From a bacterium (GTDB taxonomy: Bacteria > Bdellovibrionota_C > UBA2361 > RFPC01): DNA of 46,748 bases. The notes under the pieces are model-generated. The model saw only the letters and a program-made list of their open reading frames with translations. It was not told where the DNA came from and did no database searches. Positions 1 to 7,732 of the stretch are shown one piece after another. Both the position numbers and the translations under genes were made by a program. Numbering within the stretch: position 1 is the first letter of the stretch; each line of letters opens with the position of its first letter. The stretch is from NCBI GenBank assembly GCA_030428205.1, contig JAUIBK010000007.1:1-46748 (forward strand), in the 5' to 3' direction.

Positions 1-666
1 AAGCTCTGCGTGCGGCACTGGGCTTGGATATTCACCAGCAGCAACGAGGCCAGCATAGTGTGCAATATCAGCTAAGACGACAGCTCCTACTTCATCTGCT
101 GCTTTGCGAAAGAGCTCAAAGTTAATCCTTCTTGCATATGCAGAAGCACCGCATATGATGAGCTTAGGTTTATGCTCCTTGGCAAGATCCATCACCTCTT
201 GCTCATCAATGAGGCCATCAGACTCGCGTACTCCGTAGGCAACTACATTGTAGTGCTTTCCAGAGAAATTAACTTTCAGTCCGTGTGTCAGGTGACCGCC
301 GTGGTCAAGCTTCATACCCATAATGGTATCGCCTGGCATCACGGTTGCTTCAAAAGCTGCTTGGTTTGCAGTCGCACCAGAGTGTGGCTGCACGTTGACA
401 AACTCAGCACCAAAAAGCTCCTTTGCTCGCTGGATGGCGATCTCTTCAACTTTATCGACAACTTCGCACCCACCGTAGTAACGCTTTCCAGGAAGCCCCT
501 CCGCGTACTTATTCGTGAGCACCGAGCTATTGGCTTCAAGGATAGCTTCACTCACAAAGTTCTCACTTGGAATCATCTCAAGCCCGAACTCCTGGCGCTG
601 GGTTTCCTCTTGGATAAGGTTAAAAATAGCGGGATCTGCTTCGCGAAGCGAGGTGGTGCAAACCAT
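1..666 (-). CDS. glyA: Serine hydroxymethyltransferase, N-terminal part (cut by window edge)
   Basis: PLP enzyme that converts serine and tetrahydrofolate to glycine and methylene-tetrahydrofolate in the cytoplasm. The reverse-strand reading from an ATG at 664-666 gives 222 codons without a stop and runs off position 1. It begins [12 protein letters not shown] and contains family landmarks: [13 protein letters not shown] near the N-terminus, [36 protein letters not shown], and [12 protein letters not shown] close to the window edge. The PLP lysine lies beyond the window. It is the most downstream member of a minus-strand run rpmF-fabG-acpP-glyA, but two hairpins separate it from acpP, so it probably has its own promoter. 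Family assignment is secure. Confidence 0.96.
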   Translation of the reverse strand, partial: MVCTTSLREADPAIFNLIQEETQRQEFGLEMIPSENFVSEAILEANSSVLTNKYAEGLPGKRYYGGCEVVDKVEEIAIQRAKELFGAEFVNVQPHSGATANQAAFEATVMPGDTIMGMKLDHGGHLTHGLKVNFSGKHYNVVAYGVRESDGLIDEQEVMDLAKEHKPKLIICGASAYARRINFELFRKAADEVGAVVLADIAHYAGLVAAGEYPSPVPHAEL

Positions 667-824
667 GATTAGACTCCTGAATTGAAGAACGCTTTTGGGG
701 CTGTAATTATAGGGGAAATGGGAGGGGAATACTAGTAAAGGAAGGATTTCAGGGGAATCTGATCTCTCGATCCCAGCCCCTCAAGCCCCCCTTCCTTCTC
801 CTCTTCCTCGTCCTCATCCATATT

Positions 825-904
825 CCTCATCCTGCACCTGCACCAAGATCCTCATCTCTATCCATTGAGGAAGATGAGGATCTTGGTGCAGGTGCAGGAT
901 GAGG
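825..904. repeat. 33-bp perfect inverted repeat built of CCTGCA/CTCATC phrases
   Basis: Positions 825-857 are the exact reverse complement of 872-904, with a 14-nt loop. Each arm is itself repetitive (CCTCAT, CCTGCA, CCTGCA, CCAAGATC, CTCATC). The low-complexity flanks 790-820 and 905-930 are roughly complementary as well and would lengthen the stem. There is no run of T directly after either arm. It lies between two co-directional minus-strand genes. Confidence 0.9.
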
Positions 905-1014
905 ATGAAGAAAAAGAGGAGGAAAAAAGGACTAGACTAGGCGTAGAGCTGCCCCAGGGGCAATCACCCACCAAAAAAACTGTATATGTTCTTGGAAAGA
1001 AAAAAGGAAGGAAC

Positions 1015-1044
1015 GAGAGATGCACAAATATCTATGCATCTCTC
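1015..1044 (-). terminator. Probable intrinsic terminator after acpP
   Basis: Ten-base perfect stem (1015-1024 with 1035-1044, GAGAGATGCA/TGCATCTCTC) and a 10-nt A+T-rich loop. On the minus strand it is followed by a T-rich tract that includes six consecutive T around 1001-1006. It starts 13 nt after the acpP stop codon. Confidence 0.6.
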
Positions 1045-1046
1045 CT

Positions 1047-1066
1047 CAAGCGTAGGACTACGCTTG
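1047..1066 (-). other. Hairpin containing the acpP stop codon
   Basis: CAAGCGTA pairs with TACGCTTG around a 4-nt loop. The acpP stop (1058-1060) lies inside the structure, directly next to the terminator-like hairpin at 1015-1044. It may protect the 3' end of the acpP mRNA; that role is inferred. Confidence 0.5.
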
Positions 1067-1303
1067 TGTGTTCTGTACGTATGTTACTACGTCCTTCACT
1101 GTTTGGATCTTTTCAGCATCCTCATCAGGAATTTCAATATCATACTCTTCTTCGAGAGCCATGATAAGCTCAACGATGTCGAGTGAATCGGCACCAAGAT
1201 CTTCGATGAATGAAGCTTCAGGAGTCACTTCTTCCATGCTAACAGCGAGCTGCTCAACGATAATACTCTTGATCCGCTCTTCAATCTCCTCAGCTGTTGC
1301 CAT
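1058..1303 (-). CDS. acpP: Acyl carrier protein
   Basis: Small acidic carrier of growing fatty acyl chains in type II fatty acid synthesis. The 81-residue product has the usual ACP length and the phosphopantetheine attachment motif [26 protein letters not shown], in which the Ser of DSL is the modified residue. The ATG at 1301-1303 is preceded by GGAG about nine bases upstream on the minus strand. It lies 327 bp downstream of fabG in the same direction. A terminator-like hairpin follows. plsX, fabH, fabD and fabF, often close by in other bacteria, are not in this window. Assignment is secure. Confidence 0.97.
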   Translation of the reverse strand: MATAEEIEERIKSIIVEQLAVSMEEVTPEASFIEDLGADSLDIVELIMALEEEYDIEIPDEDAEKIQTVKDVVTYVQNTQA

Positions 1304-1630
1304 TGATTAATCTCCAAAGTTACTAAACAACCAGTATTCAATTCCTGGCTTACACATTTCGCTAAACTAGTGGCTCAACGTGACTATACTCTCGGGAACG
1401 AATAAAGGGGAATGGATACCTCCCTCTTCCTCCGATTGCTCTTCGAACGTCAACCATCCTTAACTATTGAAGATCAAAACGTATAGAAAAGTGAGGGAAA
1501 AGGCAAGTTACTGAGTAAAGAATAACCACCTTAAATCATATGGGATTTTAGAATATGGGACGACAAGAAGGAATGGGGGCCAAAAAAGGCTGGTCAGGGG
1601 CAAAGCTAAGATAAGGGTCAGTAGAGAATG
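1304..1630. other. fabG-acpP spacer
   Basis: A 327-bp gap between two co-directional fatty-acid genes. I see no gene, no strong hairpin and no -35/-10 pair that I would defend. Its length suggests that acpP has its own promoter here. Confidence 0.5.
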
Positions 1631-2380
1631 CTACATATACATCCCGCCATTCACCCCTAGAACTTGACCAGTGATGTATTTGGCATCTGGGGAGGCGAGA
1701 AAAGAGACAGCTCCTGCAATCTCTTCTGGCTTGCCGTAACGAGAGAGCGGGATGGCTTTGAGATGCTCTTCCTGTAGTTTTTCATCGAGAGCAGCAGTCA
1801 TATCTGTTTCGATAAAGCCAGGAGTAATAGCGTTCACTGTGATCCCACGAGAGGCAAGTTCACGGGCGAGAGATTTGGTGAGACCTATGAGTCCAGCCTT
1901 TGAGGAGACATAAGGAGCTTGCCCGGCATTGCCCATCTCACCAACAACAGAGCTGATATTAATGATAGTTCCTGTGCGCGCTTTCATCATAAGCTTTGCA
2001 GCAGCACGAGCGACGTAAAAAGAACCGTTAAGGTTAATATTAAGTGTAGTATGCCAATCTTCATCTTTCATACGGATAAAGAGGCCATCTTTTGAGATCC
2101 CTGCATTGTTCACAAGAATATCAATTTTACCTTTCTCACTTTTTATCTGCGCAACCGCCTCATCAACGGATTCGGATGAGCCGACATCGAAACCGAGTGC
2201 TTGTCCATCACCACCTGCCGCCTGACACGCAGCAACAGTTTCCTTAGCAGCTTCTTCTCCAGAGCGGTAATTAACGTAAACAAAGGCACCCTGCTCGGCG
2301 AGTCTCACGCTGATAGCACGACCAATACCACGAGAACCACCAGTTACAAGAGCAACCTGCCCTTCAAGATTTATTGTCAT
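1631..2380 (-). CDS. fabG: 3-oxoacyl-[acyl-carrier-protein] reductase
   Basis: NADPH-dependent reduction of 3-oxoacyl-ACP in fatty acid elongation; a classical short-chain dehydrogenase. Visible motifs: the nucleotide-binding TGGSRGIGRAI near the N-terminus, the NNAG strand, INISSVVGEMGNAGQ with the catalytic Ser, YVSSK with the catalytic Tyr and Lys, and the C-terminal ITGQVLGVNGGMYM. From the ATG at 2378-2380 (MTINLEGQ) the protein is 249 residues, the family's usual size. An in-frame TTG at 2390-2392 would add four residues (MVVA), but GGTGG lies just upstream of the ATG, so I prefer the ATG. It lies between rpmF and acpP, which supports a FabG role over another SDR function. Confidence 0.94.
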   Translation of the reverse strand: MTINLEGQVALVTGGSRGIGRAISVRLAEQGAFVYVNYRSGEEAAKETVAACQAAGGDGQALGFDVGSSESVDEAVAQIKSEKGKIDILVNNAGISKDGLFIRMKDEDWHTTLNINLNGSFYVARAAAKLMMKARTGTIINISSVVGEMGNAGQAPYVSSKAGLIGLTKSLARELASRGITVNAITPGFIETDMTAALDEKLQEEHLKAIPLSRYGKPEEIAGAVSFLASPDAKYITGQVLGVNGGMYM

Positions 2381-2453
2381 AGCTACCACCAATCAGACTC
2401 AGCAAAGCTGAAAAAGTAAGAATCAGGATAAACAGAAGGGGGCGTGAGAAAGA

Positions 2454-2639
2454 CTATAGGTCGTCAGAGACTTCAAGAACTTTACGTCCGCGATACTCAC
2501 CACACTCAGTACATGCTCTATGGCGAAGCTTAGCCTCTCCACATCCAGCACAAACAACAGCAAATGTTCGAGAAACAGCGTGATGGGATCGTCTCATATC
2601 CCGCTTTGATTTTGAGGTTCGTTTCTTTGGGACTGGCAT
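2454..2639 (-). CDS. rpmF: 50S ribosomal protein L32
   Basis: Component of the large ribosomal subunit. The 61-residue product starts MPVPKKRTSKSKRDMRRSHH, the typical basic L32 N-terminus, and carries two cysteine pairs (CAGC and CTEC) of a zinc ribbon. It is the first gene of the minus-strand run leading to fabG. In many bacteria rpmF follows yceD (DUF177) and precedes plsX-fabH. Here yceD lies about 34 kb away (36481-37005) and fabG follows directly. Assignment is secure. Confidence 0.96.
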   Translation of the reverse strand: MPVPKKRTSKSKRDMRRSHHAVSRTFAVVCAGCGEAKLRHRACTECGEYRGRKVLEVSDDL

Positions 2640-2954
2640 ATCTTTCCCCGCATATCCAAAGGTAAGGCAATAGCCCTACCTAAAGCAAATGAATAGTAAA
2701 ATCAATAAGTTACGGTAAATAAACGTCTTATTTACCCTCCTCGCGGGAATTTTCCCTATACGAGGCTGGGAACATTATCATATTTGGAGGAAACAGGCAA
2801 AATCCCCACAAAAAAAGAGCCGACCTCAACTCCCTCTTAGTCCTAGGCTTCTTAGACCAAGACTAAGACTAGGACTAAGAGGGGGGGGGGCTCTTAAAAC
2901 TTGCGGCTGTAAGAAAAGTACCCCCTTCCTCCACAATATGTAAAAATACCTCCC
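2640..2954. other. Divergent spacer rpmF / vanY-like gene
   Basis: A 315-bp divergent intergenic region that should hold promoters for both genes. The only clear structure is the phrase hairpin and G10 tract at 2815-2895. I could not fix a promoter with confidence. Confidence 0.5.
2815..2895 (-). repeat. CTTAGTCCTAG-phrase hairpin with G10 tract; terminator-like on the minus strand
   Basis: Positions 2832-2846 pair exactly with 2869-2883 (15 bp), and a short inner stem is possible (2851-2855 with 2863-2867). An outer pairing joins 2815-2821 (AAGAGCC) to 2889-2895 (GGCTCTT). On the minus strand the outer stem runs into seven T, as in an intrinsic terminator, although no minus-strand gene lies just upstream. 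A run of ten G fills 2881-2890. The phrase resembles the hairpin at 29225-29305. Confidence 0.75.
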
Positions 2955-3476
2955 ATGTCTTCCATCTGCCGCATATTCTCCGATCTCGGAATCAGCCCCA
3001 CATACGCAGAAGACCGTGGTCTCATCCTCCACAAAGAAGCTCCACTATCAGAGCTCGTTATTCACTCCATCGACTCTGAGGGGCGACCTTTTGTTCTGCA
3101 TAAAAGTGCTGCCTGCGCCTGGAGTTCGCTTACCGAAGCTGCATCACAAGACGGCGCAACTCTCCTTCCACTTTCAGGATTTCGCTCTTACCTCTACCAA
3201 CAGAGACTGCTTGAGCGTGGACTCAAACACGGCAAAACTATTGATGAACTTTTAAAAAGTCAGGCAGCACCAGGATACAGCGAACACCACACAGGATGCG
3301 CCATCGATATCATAAGCCCTGAGTGCCTCGCCCTATCAGAAGATTTTGAAAAGACCGATGCCTACCTCTGGCTTTCGCAACATGCTGCACAATTTGGTTT
3401 TACGATGAGTTTTCCTCGAGGAAACCCGCACGGATATATCTATGAGCCTTGGCATTGGTGTTTTAAGCCAGAATAG
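2955..3476 (+). CDS. VanY-type (M15B) D-Ala-D-Ala / LD-carboxypeptidase family protein
   Basis: Zinc carboxypeptidase family that trims peptidoglycan peptides. The 173-residue product has the fold's landmarks in order: LPLSGFRSYLYQQRLLE, then S109-E-H111-H-T-G114-C-A116-I-D118 matching the SxHxxGxAxD zinc motif, and EPWHW (164-168), whose His167 is the third ligand. No signal peptide or membrane anchor is visible, although these enzymes normally act outside the cytoplasm. Either export is by another route or the true start lies elsewhere; I kept the ATG at 2955. Substrate (D-Ala-D-Ala or L,D-linked tetrapeptide) cannot be told from sequence. It is a single plus-strand gene with its own hairpin after the stop. 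Confidence 0.85.
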   Translation: MSSICRIFSDLGISPTYAEDRGLILHKEAPLSELVIHSIDSEGRPFVLHKSAACAWSSLTEAASQDGATLLPLSGFRSYLYQQRLLERGLKHGKTIDELLKSQAAPGYSEHHTGCAIDIISPECLALSEDFEKTDAYLWLSQHAAQFGFTMSFPRGNPHGYIYEPWHWCFKPE

Positions 3477-3552
3477 AATCCTGACAAAGAAGTGAGCTCT
3501 GATAAGAGAAGCTGCTTGAACATTCAAAACAACCTCAGAGTAAAGGAAGCGA

Positions 3553-3582
3553 GCGAGGAGTGAGTGGACGCTCACTCCTCGC
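3553..3582 (+). terminator. 12-bp hairpin after the VanY-like gene
   Basis: GCGAGGAGTGAG (3553-3564) pairs perfectly with CTCACTCCTCGC (3571-3582) across a 6-nt loop, 76 nt after the stop codon. No T-run follows, so it may act with Rho or as a 3'-end stabiliser; termination is inferred. Confidence 0.45.
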
Positions 3583-3780
3583 ATCGCACATCCTCAGGCG
3601 ATGGCCAAATCGCCAAGGTTAGTGAGTAGATATTTGGCTGATAGCGGAGCAACGTCACACTTTTTCGATGCAACGCCTGGATTCTGCTCAGATCTCGTCC
3701 AAGATCTTGGGCGCTTGCTGGAGGGAGGGGATAGACACCCAACGCTTTACAACCAATCTACTCGGGGGGGGAGGGCAAAA

Positions 3781-3825
3781 CTCGTATTCTTCATGAGTAC
3801 AAAAAATACACATGAAAAATACGAG
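3781..3825. other. Interrupted hairpin
   Basis: CTCGTATT (3781-3788) pairs with AATACGAG (3818-3825), and inner TCATG (3791-3795) pairs with CATGA (3811-3815). The loop is A-rich. Function unknown. Confidence 0.4.
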
Positions 3826-4033
3826 CCAAGCACCTCTTGAAACCCTTTTGCGCTTCTCTTATGCAGAGTGGCTGAAATTGTAAGGGACGGTGACTTCTTA
3901 ATCAAATTTCATTTCATACGAAGATGAGATCTGCTACATTCCCCTAACTATGGTCCACAAACCCTCTACCACACCCCTAGTAACCATGATGGTTGTTTGT
4001 ATGTATTACCTTTGTATGTGCCGTATTGTAGTC

Positions 4034-4107
4034 TATCGAGAGTAGAGAGCGCCGTTACAGATTTTTCCGTAAGGCCCCTTTATCTCTCGATAAAGGGGCC
4101 TTTTTTT
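4034..4107 (+). terminator. Intrinsic terminator before the GCS2 gene, with a possible competing strand
   Basis: A 13-bp G+C-rich stem (4071-4083 with 4090-4102) closes a 6-nt loop and ends in seven T (4101-4107), 32 nt before the next ATG. There is no plus-strand gene within 590 bp upstream, so this is either the end of a small RNA or a leader attenuator. The 9-mer 4034-4042 (TATCGAGAG) is exactly complementary to 4084-4092, which is the loop plus the first bases of the 3' arm. This is the geometry of an antiterminator. Confidence 0.8.
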
Positions 4108-4138
4108 ATGCATTTTTTCAATTCCTCTAAAAGTAGTT

Positions 4139-5695
4139 ATGAACACATTTGAAGTAAGACAACCTGAAGATGACAGAGCAAGAAGCGCCCCTAACCCAAG
4201 CCATCCAACTCCCTCCCCTGCTTCAAGTTACAACGGCAGAGCTCTCACAGACCACGAGGCATCACGTGTTTTGCGCCTTGTTGCTCAAGGCATTGATATC
4301 CTTGATAGGAAACTTACCCAAAGCCCCAATCTCTTTATCAAACCATCAATGGGTGGCCATGAGCTCGAATACGTACTGATGGACTCACTTGGGAGGCCTA
4401 GCCCCTCAGCCCGCGGGCTTATCGCAGCCCACGAGGAGCTCAAAGCTGAACTTTCAGCCTTTAATCTTGAAACAGACTCAAGCCCACTCCCTGTTAACGA
4501 AGACTTTCTTTCAGCTTTTACCAAGCAACTTGGAGAGAAGTTTGATTACGTGCTCGACATAGCTCAACAAGATGGAAGCCGCGCAGCAGTTGTTGGAATT
4601 CTTCCCGGATATACCCTTGCTGACTTTGGCAGAGAAAATTTTATTAATACTCGCTACCGAAATCTCGATGCAGCCATAAAAGCGTTGGCCCCATCACCTC
4701 CACACCGCATTACTCTAGATGGCCCAGAAGGAATCACAGCGCAAGGTGAGAGCTTGCTCTTTGAAGCGATGAATACCAGCTTACAACTCCACCTCTCTGT
4801 TACACCTGATGAGATGGTTGAGATGTATAATACCGTACAAGCCATCACAGCCCCGGTTCTTGCTGCCTGTACAAACTCATCAATTGTGCTTGGGAAAAAG
4901 TGTTGGATGGAATCACGAATTCCTATCTGGAAACAAGCAACGCTACCAGAACAGGTGCCGTTCGGTGTTAAGTGGATTACAGATCCCATCGAACCACTGC
5001 GAGAGCTTGTGCACTTTCACCCCATCTTGATGGATACTGAAACGGTGTACGGAGAAGCTTCAGATAGCCCTCAAATGCAAGAGGCTCGGGCACTTAAAGC
5101 TCTTGCGCTGCAAAATGGAGTGGTATGGAGGTGGAACCGAATCTGCTTTAGCGCTGATGAGGGAGTAGAACATATTCGCATAGAAAATCGAACACTTCCC
5201 GCAGGCCCCACCACGCTTGATATGGCAGCTAATGCTGCGCTTTTCTACGGGCTTACCTATGGTTTTCAAAGAGAAGATATCAAACCCCACAAGGTTCTCG
5301 CGTTCGACGATGTAAAATCGAACTTCTACCACTCTGCTCGGCTTGGGCTTGATGCTGATCTCACTTGGTACAACCAAGACGGTAATCCGATCACCATAGG
5401 AGCAAAAGAGCTAACTCTAGAGCTCCTTGATGTCGCAGACAGAGGCCTCACTCACCTTGGCATCCCAAAGACGGAGAGAGACTTTTATTTAAGAGAGATT
5501 CTGCAAAAGAGAATAGAGAACGAGGCTACCGGGGCACACTGGATGAACCGCTCGCTTGATAGCCTAGAGCAAAAAGGAATCTCAAGAGAAGAAGCTTTAC
5601 AGACCATTGCTCACGAAATGCAACATCGACAAACCACTCCTTCCACAAAGTGGAAAGGGTATGCTGCCCCTGTGCATACTTGGGAAATGCTATAA
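4139..5695 (+). CDS. GCS2-family carboxylate-amine ligase (glutamate-cysteine ligase-like)
   Basis: ATP-dependent ligase of the GCS2 (YbdK/plant-type gamma-glutamylcysteine synthetase) superfamily. Supporting segments: GGHELEYVLMD near residue 72, where the family has an acidic metal-binding strand; the central substrate region with AACTNSSIVLGKKCWMESRIPIW; and about residues 345-370, HIRIENRTLPAGPTTLDMAANAALFYGL, which is the family's RIENR.LPAGPT block. The product is 518 residues, longer than YbdK (about 370), with an acidic Pro/Ser-rich N-terminal stretch of roughly 30 residues. No glutathione synthetase gene lies nearby, so the real product (gamma-glutamylcysteine or another gamma-glutamyl amide) is open. 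It is a single gene, probably controlled by the terminator at 4071-4107, and it converges on actF. Confidence 0.8.
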   Translation: MNTFEVRQPEDDRARSAPNPSHPTPSPASSYNGRALTDHEASRVLRLVAQGIDILDRKLTQSPNLFIKPSMGGHELEYVLMDSLGRPSPSARGLIAAHEELKAELSAFNLETDSSPLPVNEDFLSAFTKQLGEKFDYVLDIAQQDGSRAAVVGILPGYTLADFGRENFINTRYRNLDAAIKALAPSPPHRITLDGPEGITAQGESLLFEAMNTSLQLHLSVTPDEMVEMYNTVQAITAPVLAACTNSSIVLGKKCWMESRIPIWKQATLPEQVPFGVKWITDPIEPLRELVHFHPILMDTETVYGEASDSPQMQEARALKALALQNGVVWRWNRICFSADEGVEHIRIENRTLPAGPTTLDMAANAALFYGLTYGFQREDIKPHKVLAFDDVKSNFYHSARLGLDADLTWYNQDGNPITIGAKELTLELLDVADRGLTHLGIPKTERDFYLREILQKRIENEATGAHWMNRSLDSLEQKGISREEALQTIAHEMQHRQTTPSTKWKGYAAPVHTWEML

Positions 5696-5806
5696 CTCTC
5701 TATAAGTCTTTTAGAACGAGAGAAGTCTCAACCTACCACACCACCTTTCAAGGGGAAGGCTCTTAGTCTTCACCATTCCTGTTAAGCCGACAGCCTCATT
5801 ACGTAT

Positions 5807-5867
5807 TTATAACGCGAAGTACGCGAAGATCTCTTCCTTCGCGTACTTCGCGGCCTTCGCGTTATAA
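5807..5867. repeat. CGCGAAG-phrase hairpin downstream of actF (2 + 3 units)
   Basis: The left arm 5807-5828 reads TTATAA followed by two CGCGAAG units. The right arm 5837-5867 has three CTTCGCG units and then TTATAA. It lies between the convergent GCS2 gene and actF and could end transcription from both sides. It is nearly the reverse complement of the element at 13994-14055 on the other side of the act operon. Confidence 0.9.
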
Positions 5868-5891
5868 TAAAAGCCGAACCGATGAAAAGCC

Positions 5892-7172
5892 CTACCAGCT
5901 CTTCGTCTCGTTCTGCGCCTGCGGATGAGACACAGTGATCATCGGAAAGCGCGCCATAAACCACAAAATACTCAAAATATACATTCCGAGCATGGCAACA
6001 AAGATACCGATATCAACAAGCCCAAACGGAATAGCATCAGGGCTTATCTGAGGCATAACAATAACGTACTTCTCAAACCAAACCCCAACAAAAATAATGA
6101 GCGCAACAAAGCTCATAGTCCAAGGGTTCTTTTTCACATCTTCACTGAGCAGGGTGATAAATGGAATGACAAAAGCGCAACAGAAAGCAACATAACCAAA
6201 CGTCTTCCACGGAACCTCTCGGGTACGAATAAAGAGCCACTGGGTTTCTTCAGGCATATTGGAGTACCACTGTGGGAGAAACTGAGAGAAGAAGGTATAG
6301 CCCCAAAGCATACAGAAGCCAAAACAGAGCATTCCGAGATCCCACCGAACTTGTCGACGGAGGAGCTTAGCAAAGGTTCCATTCTTCGATGCGTAGTAAA
6401 AAGAAAAGAGAGCAAGCGCGGCCCAACCCATGTAGATGTTCCCGAGGAATTGAAAGCCACCAAACATGTTAGAGAACCAGATCTTATCCATGCCAACGAT
6501 CATTTCTGTGGCAAAAAGCGTCCAGACAATGGCATAACAAGCAACGACAACTGGTGCTAACACACTCATCTTCCATTGCGATGAGAGAATTTCCTTTTCG
6601 CCACCCCAACCGAGTGAGAGCTTCTGGTACAAACCACCCTTCCACATCTCTTTATCCGTAGCTTTCTCGCGAACCATTGCAATGTCACTTCGAAGCGAGA
6701 TACGAGTAAATCGGTAGAGAAAATAGAAAAACAAAAGAAAGAGCACAGCAAACCGAAGGTACACAAAGTTTGGCTGCATCCACCATTCTCTTCCTGGCAT
6801 AGGCTCAGTAGCCCACGGAAAGAGGTAGTCTTTACCGAGGTAAGAACCGAGGAAAAGAAAAAAAGCAACGGGAAGAAAAGCAATATGAGCTTCAGCAATT
6901 CGGCGAATAGGAACACACCACGTGGCACGAACAATCTGTACGATGGGGGTAGTCATGACAGCACCAACCGATATCCCCATAAAGAAGAGGAAGCTCGTAT
7001 AGTATGATCCCCAGACGACCCCAGGAGTATTCCCAGAGAAAAGTGACCAGGCAAAAACGACCACACCAAAGGCGATCATCAGATAACAAAGTGTATGAAT
7101 GCCACTTGTCACCTTCATCGGTGGTGTATCTATCGTTTCTTGAATATCAATGTTGAGTGCTTCTGCGTGCAT
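5892..7172 (-). CDS. actF: Alternative complex III subunit ActF (NrfD-like membrane protein)
   Basis: Polytopic membrane subunit of ACIII, the quinol:cytochrome c/HiPIP oxidoreductase that replaces the bc1 complex in several phyla. The 426-residue product has about ten hydrophobic segments, starting with HTLCYLMIAFGVVVFAWSLFSG, and the NrfD-type pattern seen also in ActC. It is the last gene of actABCDEF, 38 nt after actE, and is followed by a phrase hairpin. In many genomes cytochrome c oxidase genes follow actF; here the next gene is convergent and unrelated. The ATG at 7170-7172 gives an N-terminus rich in acidic residues before the first helix, as usual. Confidence 0.92.
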   Translation of the reverse strand: MHAEALNIDIQETIDTPPMKVTSGIHTLCYLMIAFGVVVFAWSLFSGNTPGVVWGSYYTSFLFFMGISVGAVMTTPIVQIVRATWCVPIRRIAEAHIAFLPVAFFLFLGSYLGKDYLFPWATEPMPGREWWMQPNFVYLRFAVLFLLFFYFLYRFTRISLRSDIAMVREKATDKEMWKGGLYQKLSLGWGGEKEILSSQWKMSVLAPVVVACYAIVWTLFATEMIVGMDKIWFSNMFGGFQFLGNIYMGWAALALFSFYYASKNGTFAKLLRRQVRWDLGMLCFGFCMLWGYTFFSQFLPQWYSNMPEETQWLFIRTREVPWKTFGYVAFCCAFVIPFITLLSEDVKKNPWTMSFVALIIFVGVWFEKYVIVMPQISPDAIPFGLVDIGIFVAMLGMYILSILWFMARFPMITVSHPQAQNETKSW

Positions 7173-7210
7173 ACTACATCTCTTTCGTTTATATACTAAA
7201 GCTCAATCGA

Positions 7211-7723
7211 TTATTTTCCGTTTTGAAGGTGACGCACGTAGTTAACAATATCCCAGTGCTCCTTCGGGGAAAGCTTCCAACCGTATCGTGGCATAACAGC
7301 TAAACCACCAAACTGAATAGCTGCGTACAACTCACCATCAGATTTTCCTTTGTAAAAATCAGCAGTAAGATCTGGCCCCAGCATAAGCCCTGTCTCCAAA
7401 GGGATAGCTCGCTCAAAGCCAGCTCCGGTCCACAGACCGTGACATGCAGAACAGTTAACATCCCACAGTCGTTTTCCGTTCTTGGTCGACTGCTCATCTC
7501 CCGAGATTGGATTTTTGAGCTCTGCTGCAGCAGCCTTATCCTTTACGTAGTGCTCGTTGGCACCAAGTGGGATACTCCCCTTAGGAGCCGATCGCATAAC
7601 CTCACCAACAGAGAGCTGGTCATGCACCATATCGTCATTGAATGGCAAAGCAGAAACCCCAGTAGCTCCCGCAAAGAGTATCGCGCAGAGCAAACTTATA
7701 TAGTATTTTTGCGTTACAAACAT
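7211..7723 (-). CDS. actE: Alternative complex III subunit ActE (mono-haem cytochrome c)
   Basis: Exported c-type cytochrome subunit of ACIII that carries electrons towards the terminal acceptor. It has an N-terminal signal segment (QKYYISLLCAILFAGATGVSA), a single haem-binding CSACH motif in RLWDVNCSACHGLWTGAG, and a Met in GGLAVMPRYGW that suits the sixth haem ligand. I chose the ATG at 7721-7723 because AGGAG lies six bases upstream on the minus strand. A TTG two codons earlier (7729) would overlap that ribosome binding site. The actD stop codon TAG is embedded in the same AGGAG, so actD and actE are probably translationally coupled. No clear lipobox Cys at a cleavage site, unlike some homologues. 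Confidence 0.92.
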   Translation of the reverse strand: MFVTQKYYISLLCAILFAGATGVSALPFNDDMVHDQLSVGEVMRSAPKGSIPLGANEHYVKDKAAAAELKNPISGDEQSTKNGKRLWDVNCSACHGLWTGAGFERAIPLETGLMLGPDLTADFYKGKSDGELYAAIQFGGLAVMPRYGWKLSPKEHWDIVNYVRHLQNGK

Positions 7724-7732
7724 CTCCAACTC

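Larger units (their letters stand above)
667..1057. other. Gene-free spacer between acpP and glyA
   Basis: About 390 bp with no credible gene. It holds a 33-bp perfect inverted repeat (825-904), flanking C+T-rich and A+G-rich strings that extend that repeat imperfectly, and the probable acpP terminator (1015-1044). Reading frames crossing it are low-complexity (runs of Glu, Lys, Asp) and are products of the repeat. Confidence 0.7.
3480..4138. other. Gene-free 659-bp structured region upstream of the GCS2 ligase
   Basis: No credible coding gene. In order: a 12-bp perfect hairpin at 3553-3582; a small GGCGAT/ATCGCC hairpin near 3597-3614; a G8 tract at 3764-3771; an interrupted hairpin at 3781-3825; and an intrinsic terminator at 4071-4107. 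The last 250 bp could be the leader of the downstream ligase or a small RNA. I recognise no known RNA family, and I specifically saw no RNase P, tmRNA or SRP RNA signature. Confidence 0.55.

Noticed and set aside
172..672. 166-residue plus-strand frame
   Set aside because: It lies antisense to glyA, whose reverse-strand reading gives clear SHMT motifs.
865..1164. Glu/Lys-rich 99-residue frame
   Set aside because: It reads through one arm of the 33-bp palindrome and into acpP antisense; composition reflects the repeat.
3601..3840. 79-residue plus-strand frame after the VanY-like gene
   Set aside because: No recognisable motif, no ribosome binding site, and it runs across a G8 tract and hairpins.
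3841..3935. tRNA-like string (AGAGTGGCTGAA and neighbours)
   Set aside because: No acceptor stem, anticodon arm or T-arm consensus could be assembled.
5925..6560. 211-residue plus-strand frame
   Set aside because: Antisense to actF.
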